37,897 nucleotides of DNA. Source: a bacterium (GTDB taxonomy: Bacteria > Electryoneota > RPQS01). The stretch is from NCBI GenBank assembly GCA_020846695.1, contig JADLDM010000029.1, positions 1-37,897 on the forward strand, in the 5' to 3' direction. The notes beneath the pieces are model-generated. The model was not told where the DNA came from. It searched no databases and saw only the letters and a program-made list of their open reading frames with translations. Positions 25,204-31,476 of the stretch are shown here, piece after piece (within the stretch, counting starts at the first letter, position 1; the number at the start of each line of letters is the position of its first letter). Both the position numbers and the translations under genes were made by a program.

Positions 25204-25536
25204 TCACACTCCGACCTGTTCCAGCAGCCATCTGCTGTATTCCGGTGCGATTTCGTCCACGGAAAACACCAGAATTTCCGGAACTGAATAGGGATGATTT
25301 TCTTTGAAGTACTGCTCGATTTCGCCCAACCTCATGTGATGCGACTTGATGAAGAGCAACACTTCCGTTTCATCCTTGATCTCGTCGGACTCCCAGCGGT
25401 AGGAAGATCGCGCGCCGGGTAATCTGGTCACACAGGCCGCAAGCTTTTTCTCGATCAGTCCGCGAGCCAGCGCTTCCGCCTTGTCAAGCTGATCAATTGT
25501 GGTGATAATCAGGATCTCGCCGTGACCTTTTTGCAT
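25204..25536 (-). CDS. cutA: CutA1 family protein
   Basis: A 110-residue CutA1 homologue of normal length. Visible family features: ILIITTIDQLDKAEALARGLIEKKLAACV at the N-terminus, SYRWESDEIKDETEVLLFIKS in the middle and HPYSVPEILVF near the C-terminus. CutA1 forms very stable trimers with a ferredoxin-like fold; its link to divalent-cation tolerance was proposed from E. coli genetics, and the molecular role is still unclear. Cytoplasmic or periplasmic; no signal is seen here. ATG 25536 is supported by AAGGAG eight bases upstream. It lies downstream of the HU gene across a 248-nt gap with no clear terminator, so it may be independently transcribed. Confidence 0.95.
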   Translation of the reverse strand: MQKGHGEILIITTIDQLDKAEALARGLIEKKLAACVTRLPGARSSYRWESDEIKDETEVLLFIKSHHMRLGEIEQYFKENHPYSVPEILVFSVDEIAPEYSRWLLEQVGV

Positions 25537-25784
25537 AGCTGTGACTCCTTGCTGTAGTGCAATGGCAAACTTTCACGCGCAAATAGCCTGCAATCCGCAC
25601 AACAAACTCCCGCGAATCATCTCCTTGCAGAATGCAAGCAAGCTCCGCTCCATTCTGGCCTTCCTCCGTTCACGGGGAGCCTGTCCCCGTAAGGAAATCA
25701 GAAGGGGGTCTGACTTGGGATTCCCCGTCAGAATTCGTATCTTCCGGGAGCCAAAGATACAGCCTATGCGTTAGAGTAGAGTGT
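25537..25784. other. non-coding gap with small hairpin
   Basis: 248 nt between the HU and cutA genes. ACGGGGA-GCC-TGTCCCCGT at about 25674-25692 is a compact GC-rich palindrome without a T-run. The small frames here (25541-25774, 25632-25925) lack ribosome sites and domain signals. Confidence 0.5.
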
Positions 25785-26057
25785 CTACCGGACCAGCTTC
25801 TTAAAGCCTGCGGCAGGCACAAACTTCGGATACTTCGCGGCGGGAATATCAAGCTCTGCTCCGGTATGCGGATTGCGTCCTTTTCGGGCAGATCGCTCTG
25901 CCAAGTAGAACGAGCCGAAGTCTGAAAGCGTGACCTTGTCGCCATCCCAAACGGCATCCTGAATCGTCTCGATCACGGCCTGCAACACCTCCGAAGAGGT
26001 CTGCTTGGAAAGCGCGGTCTTGGCGGCTATCGCGGCCACAAGTTCTCTGTTTGTCAT
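25785..26057 (-). CDS. HU-family DNA-binding protein
   Basis: A 90-residue HU/IHF-type nucleoid protein of normal length. Family features: MTNRELVAAIAAKTALSKQ helices, VTLSDFGSFYL beta-strand, and the DNA-binding arm with GRNPHTGAELDIPAAKYPKFVPAAGFKKLV. It forms dimers that bind and bend DNA in the minor groove. The arm has the RNP tip in NPHTG form, as in most HU proteins. Divergent from the zinc-ribbon gene with only 30 nt between start codons, so their promoters must overlap. The paralogue (HU alpha or beta, or IHF subunit) cannot be assigned. Confidence 0.96.
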   Translation of the reverse strand: MTNRELVAAIAAKTALSKQTSSEVLQAVIETIQDAVWDGDKVTLSDFGSFYLAERSARKGRNPHTGAELDIPAAKYPKFVPAAGFKKLVR

Positions 26058-26087
26058 ATAGCAAATACAATAAAATCCTAAAAGAAC

Positions 26088-26309
26088 ATGCCACTCTACG
26101 AATATCAGTGCGAGGTCTGCGGCAAAGTCACAGAGTTCCTCGACTCGGCCTCGACCAAGCGAACCGACGGCTTCTGCCCGAATTGCAAAGAAGACCGCAA
26201 ACTCAACAAAATCTTCTCTGTAACTGCATCAGTGTCGAAGTCTGGCTCGGATTTCTCCAGCTACGCGTCCGCCCCAGCAAGTTCCGGTTGCGGCAGCGGC
26301 TGTGGCTGA
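26088..26309 (+). CDS. FmdB/CxxC_CxxC-type zinc ribbon protein
   Basis: A 73-residue protein opening MPLYEYQCEVCGKVTEF, the signature of the FmdB-type putative regulatory zinc ribbon. Two CxxC knuckles (Cys8/Cys11 and Cys30/Cys33 in CPNC) form the metal site. The tail is low-complexity Ser/Ala and ends GCGSGCG. The family is widespread and small; FmdB was proposed to regulate formamidase, but most members have no known role. Cytoplasmic. AAAAGA lies just before the ATG. Convergent with the AbrB-like gene, 28 nt between stops. Confidence 0.92.
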   Translation: MPLYEYQCEVCGKVTEFLDSASTKRTDGFCPNCKEDRKLNKIFSVTASVSKSGSDFSSYASAPASSGCGSGCG

Positions 26310-26337
26310 GCTTCCGGTAACTGACGGCCGGGTGTCG

Positions 26338-26607
26338 TCACACTGACTTCTTCAAAGCTTCTATCGCCGAGCGAACGCCGGGAAATGTCGCCTCTACATC
26401 CGAGTCTGCCTCTCCAACCTGAGATGCAGGCTTCGCTGAGAGGTGTTGCGGCCTCAAAACAACCACTCCCGCCTCGACCATCTTCGGCTCCGTCACAAGC
26501 TCGAAAGTAAGAAAATCACCCTCGGACAGAGAAACGCGATCCACCAACTTCTGCGGCAGGGTCACTTGATTTTTATGGCGGATACGGGCGGTGAGGGGCT
26601 TGCGCAT
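26338..26607 (-). CDS. AbrB/MazE-like swapped-hairpin DNA-binding protein
   Basis: An 89-residue protein from ATG 26607. The track's TTG at 26679 coincides with the -35 box of the predicted promoter, so the shorter form is preferred. The N-terminal block ARIRHKNQVTLPQKLVDRVSLSEGDFLTFEL (about 7-37) is the AbrB/SpoVT/MazE swapped-hairpin pattern. The remaining 50 residues are charged and helical without a known domain. Such proteins act as transcription regulators or antitoxins. No toxin-like gene (PIN, MazF) is next to it: downstream lies the convergent zinc ribbon. It is an orphan with a near-consensus promoter, possibly self-regulated; the predicted leader is about 36 nt. Confidence 0.78.
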   Translation of the reverse strand: MRKPLTARIRHKNQVTLPQKLVDRVSLSEGDFLTFELVTEPKMVEAGVVVLRPQHLSAKPASQVGEADSDVEATFPGVRSAIEALKKSV

Positions 26608-26649
26608 GGTTTCGGCAGCAGAAGGGCATTCCAATTTTCCAACTTTCTG

Positions 26650-26679
26650 AATATAGCAATTTCGCAACCTCCCTGTCAA
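26650..26679 (-). promoter_or_regulatory. near-consensus promoter of the AbrB-like gene
   Basis: On the minus strand: TTGACA (26679-26674), 18-nt spacer, TATATT (26655-26650). Predicted start near 26643. Confidence 0.72.
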
Positions 26680-26730
26680 GCGGCATCTTGCTGACCGCCG
26701 ATTTGGGGGCCCATTTTTGCAAGAAAGTCC

Positions 26731-26759
26731 TTGACAACCTGCTAATTTTTGTTTAGTTT
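26731..26759 (+). promoter_or_regulatory. possible promoter and long leader of the M23 peptidase gene
   Basis: TTGACA at 26731, 17-nt spacer, TAGTTT (weak -10). A leader of roughly 165 nt would follow. It contains an imperfect hairpin (CTGAG-A-GTA / TAC-CG-CTCAG, about 26814-26838) and an unused GGAGG at about 26840. Confidence 0.4.
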
Positions 26760-26929
26760 GCCATAGATTTGTGAGACTTCGTGCAAACTGAATAAGCTGA
26801 ACAAAAACAACCCCCTGAGAGTAGCATTGTACCGCTCAGAGGAGGAAAATAGTATAGAGTCTCAACAACGGGTAGTAGGTTTGCTTTTGCGGACACCCCA
26901 ACAGAATGTAGGCGATTTGAATCTGAAGC

Positions 26930-27880
26930 ATGGCCAATAAGAAGTTCTCCATAATCCTGCTCTCCCACGACCTGACCAAGAAGGTGGAATTCACCTTCTC
27001 GCGGAAGGGCATTAAGGCGTTACTCGCGGGAATCGTCGCGAGCTTCCTGCTCTTCAATGGGATAACCGGATTTCTGGCAAGCCGTTTTGCTTCCGACTCA
27101 AAGAGTACCGAATTGTTGGCCGAAAACCAAGCGCTCCGCGAGCAGCTTGAGACGTTTGATTCCAAACTCAAGAACGTCGAACAGCGCATGTCGTCTCTGG
27201 CCGAAACCGACAACATGTTACGCTTGATGGCCGACCTGCCCGCCCTATCCTCTGACATTCGCAAGGTGGGCGTTGGCGGCGCAGAGGAGATACTCCCGCA
27301 GGGACCGCTGCTTCCCGAAGCGCAGGAACTCGCCGAAGTACTCAATAAGCTGGATCGGGAAGTTGAACTGCAAAAAGTCAGCTTCCGTGAAATCTATTCA
27401 AAGCTCGAACAGAATGAGGAGATGCTCGAACATCTTCCCACTCTGAGACCCTGTGATACCGGCTACTTCTCTTCGGGCTTTGGCTATCGCACCGATCCCT
27501 TCACCAAGAAGGCCACGCGCCATGAAGGACTGGACATCTCCGCTCCGCGCGGGACATCGGTCATGGCCTCCGCCGCAGGAACCGTCATCTACGCCAGCCG
27601 CTATTATAACTACGGGCAGTTCATCGTTGTTGATCATGGCGGCGGCATCCAAACGGCCTACGGTCACCTGCACAAGATGAACGTCACGAAAGGTCAGAAG
27701 GTCGAGAAGGGGCAAACGATCGGACAGGTCGGCTCCACGGGCCGCTCCACCGCGCCGCATCTCCACTATGAAGTCCGTGTAAACGGCGTCGCTGTGAATC
27801 CGATGGACTACGTATTCGAAGAGACCGAGACCTTCCCCGATGTCGCGCAACAGTCGCCTGAATCCGATAACGGGGGCTGA
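26930..27880 (+). CDS. membrane-anchored M23-family (LytM-type) peptidase
   Basis: A 316-residue protein. A short cytoplasmic N-terminus, one membrane helix (about 28-50), a coiled coil (about 56-92) and a linker lead to an M23 domain (about 180-300). Zinc ligands and catalytic residues are intact: His198 and Asp202 in RHEGLDIS, His246/His248 in YGHLHK, His277 and His279 in APHLHYEVR. Active M23 enzymes cut peptide cross-links of peptidoglycan; anchored ones with coiled coils often work in cell division, elongation or curvature. It lacks a Shine-Dalgarno sequence before ATG 26930. It is monocistronic, with a terminator directly after it. Confidence 0.93.
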   Translation: MANKKFSIILLSHDLTKKVEFTFSRKGIKALLAGIVASFLLFNGITGFLASRFASDSKSTELLAENQALREQLETFDSKLKNVEQRMSSLAETDNMLRLMADLPALSSDIRKVGVGGAEEILPQGPLLPEAQELAEVLNKLDREVELQKVSFREIYSKLEQNEEMLEHLPTLRPCDTGYFSSGFGYRTDPFTKKATRHEGLDISAPRGTSVMASAAGTVIYASRYYNYGQFIVVDHGGGIQTAYGHLHKMNVTKGQKVEKGQTIGQVGSTGRSTAPHLHYEVRVNGVAVNPMDYVFEETETFPDVAQQSPESDNGG

Positions 27881-27901
27881 AAGTCTGCATCCGAGTATCT
27901 G

Positions 27902-27927
27902 ACCCGAGGTTCCGCCTCGGGTTTTTT
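27902..27927 (+). terminator. Rho-independent terminator after the M23 gene
   Basis: ACCCGAGG-TTCCG-CCTCGGGT followed by TTTTTATT. Confidence 0.92.
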
Positions 27928-27952
27928 ATTATCGTTTCGTTAACAAACCGAC

Positions 27953-27981
27953 TTGACAATCTCGAAGACCCCCGCTACCTT
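27953..27981 (+). promoter_or_regulatory. predicted leaderless promoter of acr3
   Basis: TTGACA, 17-nt spacer, TACCTT, then five bases and ATG 27987. No Shine-Dalgarno sequence is present. Confidence 0.6.
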
Positions 27982-27986
27982 CCAAC

Positions 27987-29054
27987 ATGAGTTCAAAACC
28001 GCACAAACTCTCCTTTCTCGATCGCTACCTGACGCTGTGGATCTTCCTGGCAATGGCCGCGGGAGTCCTGTCCGGCTTCATCTTTCCGGGCATCGTCCCG
28101 TTTCTGGATCAGTACAGTCTCGGAACCACTTCGATTCCCATAGCCGCCGGCCTGATCCTGATGATGTATCCGCCGCTTGCGAAAGTCCGCTATGAGGAGC
28201 TGCCCGAGGTCTTTGCCAACTGGAAAATTCTTGGAATCTCCCTCTTGCAGAATTGGCTGATCGGCCCGATCTTGATGTTCCTGCTCGCGATTGTCTTTCT
28301 GCGCGGCTATCCCGAATACATGGTCGGATTGATTCTGATTGGACTCGCGCGTTGCATCGCCATGGTGATCGTGTGGAATGATCTCGCCAAAGGCGACACG
28401 GAATATGCCGCCGGATTGGTCGCCTTCAACTCGATCTTTCAGGTGCTCTTCTATTCCGTCTATGCTTATGTCTTCATTACGCTCTTGCCGCCGCTATTCG
28501 GTCTCACGAGCACGGAAGTGAAGATCACCATCGGGCAGATTGCGCAAAGCGTCTTCGTTTATCTTGGCATTCCTTTTCTTGCGGGATTCCTCACACGTTT
28601 CATCCTCATTCGCGTCAAGGATAAGGAGTGGTATCACAAGAAATTCATTCCCAAAATCAGTCCGATTACGCTGATTGCTCTGCTCTTCACGATTGTCATA
28701 ATGTTTTCGTTAAAGGGCGACAAAATTCTCGCGCTGCCCTTCGACGTGCTGCGCATCGCCGTGCCCTTGCTCATCTACTTCGTGCTGATGTTCTTCGTCT
28801 CGTTCTGGATGGGCCGCAAGATCGGCGCGGATTATTCCAAGACAGCTACGCTCTCCTTCACCGCTGCGTCCAACAACTTTGAGCTGGCAATCGCCGTTGC
28901 CATCGCAGTCTTCGGAGTGCACTCCGGAGCCGCGCTTGCCGCAGTCATCGGGCCATTAGTTGAGGTGCCGGTGTTGATCGGATTGGTAAATGTCGCGCTA
29001 TGGATGCAGAAGAAGTATTTCGTCTCAGCCGTGCGCATCGAAAAGTGCCCATGA
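27987..29054 (+). CDS. acr3: arsenite efflux permease Acr3 (ArsB/BASS superfamily)
   Basis: A 355-residue, ten-helix permease of the Acr3 family; normal length. Family marks: [18 protein letters not shown] (about 55-72), [19 protein letters not shown] with the conserved TM4 Cys123, and [19 protein letters not shown] with the conserved TM9 Glu. Acr3 exports As(III), sometimes antimonite, across the inner membrane driven by the proton gradient. No arsR repressor or arsC reductase is present in the window, and the next gene is an MFS carrier 13 nt downstream, likely co-transcribed. The promoter's -10 lies five bases before the ATG, so the mRNA may be leaderless. Confidence 0.95.
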   Translation: MSSKPHKLSFLDRYLTLWIFLAMAAGVLSGFIFPGIVPFLDQYSLGTTSIPIAAGLILMMYPPLAKVRYEELPEVFANWKILGISLLQNWLIGPILMFLLAIVFLRGYPEYMVGLILIGLARCIAMVIVWNDLAKGDTEYAAGLVAFNSIFQVLFYSVYAYVFITLLPPLFGLTSTEVKITIGQIAQSVFVYLGIPFLAGFLTRFILIRVKDKEWYHKKFIPKISPITLIALLFTIVIMFSLKGDKILALPFDVLRIAVPLLIYFVLMFFVSFWMGRKIGADYSKTATLSFTAASNNFELAIAVAIAVFGVHSGAALAAVIGPLVEVPVLIGLVNVALWMQKKYFVSAVRIEKCP

Positions 29055-29067
29055 GTCCTTGTCTGCA

Positions 29068-30297
29068 ATGAAATCCCTTTCCGAACTGGGGCACTTCTTC
29101 GCGCTGAAGCGCTCGACCGTCGGACTGCTCGCCATGGTCGTGTTGGTCGGCATGGGTGAATACCTCGCCGAGCGATTTCTCCCGATCTACATTATCGCAT
29201 TGGGCGGCGGCGCGATGGTCATCGGACTCTTGCAGGCCATGGACAACTTCCTGTCCGCCATCTACAGCTATCCCGGCGGCTATCTCTCCGAAAGGCTCGG
29301 CACCAAGCGCGCGCTTCTGCTCTTCACTTTCATCTCGATAATCGGCTATCTGATCGTTGTTCTCTTTCCGGTCTGGCAAGCCGTGCTCGTCGGAGCAGCC
29401 TTCTTCATCTCATGGTCCGCTCTCTCACTCCCTGCAACCATGAGCCTGATCTACAAAGTCCTGCCGCAGCACAAGCGCACGATGGGAGTCAGCATGTACT
29501 CTCTGACTCGCCGTATTCCGATGGCACTGGGCCCGTTGATCGGCGGAATGTTTATTGTAATCTGGGGTGAAAGGCTCGGTGTGCGCGCAGCCTTCCTCTT
29601 TGCAATCGTCCTCGCACTCATTGCAATGATATTTCAGCAACGACTGATTGATGACGATACTCCAAGAGAGCGGGATCGAAAAGAGAAGCCTGAATGGAAT
29701 CCGATGAAGCTCTTTCCGCACATGAACCCCGCGCTCAAGCAACTACTGGTTTCGGATATTCTGATTCGCTTCTGTGAACAGATTCCCTATGCGTTCGTCG
29801 TCGTCTGGTGCATGAAGATCATTTCGGCGCCGGTCACGGCGCTCGAATTCGGCCTCCTGACCACCATCGAAATGGCCGTCGCTGCCGTCTGCTACATTCC
29901 CGTCGCCTATTGGGCCGACCGCAGCGAGAAGAAGCCGTTTGTCGTCATCACATTTGTCTTCTTCACCTTCTTTCCGCTCGTCTTGATGTACAGTCACTCT
30001 TTTGTCTGGCTCATCCTGGCCTTTGTACTGCGCGGCCTAAAAGAGTTCGGTGACGCGACGCGCAAATCACTCATCATGGATCTGTCGCCCGCTGAAAATG
30101 GAGCCGTCATGTTCGGACTCTACTATCTGATCCGCGATGTCATCGTCTCCGTCGCAACCTTCGGAGGAGCCTTGCTCTGGATGATTGATCCCAAGCTGAA
30201 TCTACTCACAGCCTTCGCTTTCGGAATCCTTGGCACACTCTATTTCGCCTTCTTCGGAAAAAGCTACGCAACGGAGACCCATCAGGCAGCAGCGTAG
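29068..30297 (+). CDS. MFS transporter
   Basis: A 409-residue, twelve-helix major facilitator. ATG 29068 is preferred to the track's 28990 start, which would overlap acr3 by 65 nt. The loop 2-3 motif GGYLSERLGTKRALLL (about 71-86) matches the MFS A-motif, and a second copy-like DRSEKKPF lies in the C-half (about 288-295). A long charged cytoplasmic loop (about 192-218) separates the halves. The substrate is unknown. It follows acr3 by 13 nt, so a role in arsenic or metalloid export is possible, but it is not obviously ArsJ and lacks the partnering GAPDH gene. The TAG stop lies within a GTAGGG-headed palindrome. Confidence 0.88.
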   Translation: MKSLSELGHFFALKRSTVGLLAMVVLVGMGEYLAERFLPIYIIALGGGAMVIGLLQAMDNFLSAIYSYPGGYLSERLGTKRALLLFTFISIIGYLIVVLFPVWQAVLVGAAFFISWSALSLPATMSLIYKVLPQHKRTMGVSMYSLTRRIPMALGPLIGGMFIVIWGERLGVRAAFLFAIVLALIAMIFQQRLIDDDTPRERDRKEKPEWNPMKLFPHMNPALKQLLVSDILIRFCEQIPYAFVVVWCMKIISAPVTALEFGLLTTIEMAVAAVCYIPVAYWADRSEKKPFVVITFVFFTFFPLVLMYSHSFVWLILAFVLRGLKEFGDATRKSLIMDLSPAENGAVMFGLYYLIRDVIVSVATFGGALLWMIDPKLNLLTAFAFGILGTLYFAFFGKSYATETHQAAA

Positions 30298-30317
30298 GGA
30301 CACGATACATCGTGTCC
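30294..30317 (+). repeat. GTAGGG-headed palindrome overlapping stop codon
   Basis: GTAG then GGACACGAT-AC-ATCGTGTCC, a perfect 9-bp stem. The head contains the TAG stop of the MFS gene. No T-run follows. Confidence 0.7.
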
Positions 30318-30339
30318 GGCCTGCCAAGAGGCAAGAAAA

Positions 30340-30957
30340 ATGATCTACGAAACCCATCCCGACAATCCCAATCCACGCGCGATACAAAAAGCTATCGCGG
30401 CTTTGGAGCGCGGTGAATTGATCGCCTACGCAACCGATACCGTGTACGGTCTCGGCTGTGATATTCACTCGAAGTCCGCTGTAGAACGCGCGCTTGCCCT
30501 CAAGGGCTACTCGAAATATCACGCGCTGTCATTTCTCTGCGCAGACCTTTCCGACATCTCGAACTTTGCCCGCGTAGAGACTCCGGTTTACAAAATGCTC
30601 AAGCGCTGCCTGCCCGGACCTTACACCTTCATTCTTCCCGCCACGCGCGAAGTCCCGAAGATGCTCATCTCAAAACAGAAGACTGTCGGTCTACGCGTGC
30701 CCGATCATCCCGTCTGTCGTGACCTCCTGAAAGCCTTCGGAAGACCGATTCTCTCAACTTCCGTAACCGATCGCGACGGCCATGTCATTGGCGATCCCTC
30801 TGAAATCCAGGAAATCTGGGGAGAGCAGGTCGCAGTCATCCTCGATTCAGGAATTATCGAGTCGAAATCCTCCACCGTCGTGGATTGCACCGCCGAAGAT
30901 GAACCCGTCATCCTCCGCGAAGGAAAAGGCGACATCACTCTGATCTACTACGGATAG
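30340..30957 (+). CDS. YciO / Sua5-YrdC family protein
   Basis: A 205-residue YrdC-fold protein. The N-terminal IHPDNPQ-like start (ETHPDNPNPRAI), ATDTVYGLGCDI (about 31-42), the middle block LKRCLPGPYTFILPATREVPKML (about 87-109) and the C-terminal VILREGKGDI strongly resemble YciO. YrdC/TsaC makes threonylcarbamoyl-AMP for tRNA t6A; YciO paralogues share the fold and, in published work, show weak or no such activity. The KGYSKYHALSFLC segment replaces the KxR(x)2 active motif (KR..P) of TsaC, so the assignment to YciO rather than TsaC is reasonable. Cytoplasmic. AGAGG lies eight bases before ATG 30340. Confidence 0.88.
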   Translation: MIYETHPDNPNPRAIQKAIAALERGELIAYATDTVYGLGCDIHSKSAVERALALKGYSKYHALSFLCADLSDISNFARVETPVYKMLKRCLPGPYTFILPATREVPKMLISKQKTVGLRVPDHPVCRDLLKAFGRPILSTSVTDRDGHVIGDPSEIQEIWGEQVAVILDSGIIESKSSTVVDCTAEDEPVILREGKGDITLIYYG

Positions 30958-30980
30958 ACAATCCGCTGTTGCTGCAGTTC

Positions 30981-31052
30981 CCCGCCGAGTCGGGTTAAGC
31001 GCTCCCTTTCTTGATCAACTGCACTCGGTTCTGCGCGCAACCCGACCGAAAC
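30981..31052. repeat. 72-nt hairpin repeat, copy A
   Basis: CCCGCCGAG-TCGGGTT ... AACCCGA-CCGAAAC. The arms and flanks match copies B-D but the loop has diverged; inner GCGC/GCGC pairing is kept. Confidence 0.85.
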
Positions 31053-31390
31053 GATACGCCACACCGCCGTCGCCGAGCGGGGATTAAGCGCGACCAAGTA
31101 GCCCAAGAGAACTAAGAAATGTGCCTGTCGCGCGGTTCCCCGCCGGAATCCGCTCCGCTTTCATACCTCATACCTCTGACCTCATACCCCTCCTTCCGCG
31201 CACCCATTGCACTCAATGCCTCTCTTTTCATAGCCTATTTGCAAGAACAGCCACCACCCCGCCAAACCCCTTCACATCACCCTACGCAATCTTCTATAAA
31301 ACAATACTATGTGCAGACTCCCCTAACGGCGATATTGTCACACAAAGCCGTTCTTTTTGGTGCGCCGTTTGCCAATTCGGATTCAAGACC

Positions 31391-31418
31391 TTGAATTGCC
31401 CAAATATTAGTCTATATT
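31391..31418 (+). promoter_or_regulatory. predicted promoter of the Omp28-like gene
   Basis: TTGAAT, 16-nt spacer, TATATT; expected start near 31425, leader about 52 nt, GGAGG at 31468-31472. Confidence 0.6.
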
Positions 31419-31476
31419 TAGCTTAAATAGGTGGTTTTCCGGTTTCTCTTCTTGCACTCGCTAACTTGGAGGATGT

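Larger units (their letters stand above)
30958..31476. other. 519-nt non-coding region with repeat copy A, weak hairpin and promoter
   Basis: It holds one copy of the 72-nt hairpin repeat, a related GC-rich fragment at 31062-31094 (CGCCGAGCGGGGATT), a stuttering CTCATACC segment near 31165-31192, a weak AACGGC/GCCGTT hairpin before CTTTTT (31325-31357), and the promoter of the next gene. Two overlapping frames (31119 and 31121) have no codon or domain support. Confidence 0.7.

Noticed and set aside
30340-30957. TsaC (t6A synthesis) assignment
   Set aside because: Sequence resembles YciO more closely and lacks the usual TsaC active-site pattern near residue 55.
31119-31426. two overlapping frames of about 90-101 codons
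   Set aside because: Low-complexity Pro/Ser/Thr translation of repeat-rich intergenic DNA, no ribosome site; the second overlaps the predicted promoter.
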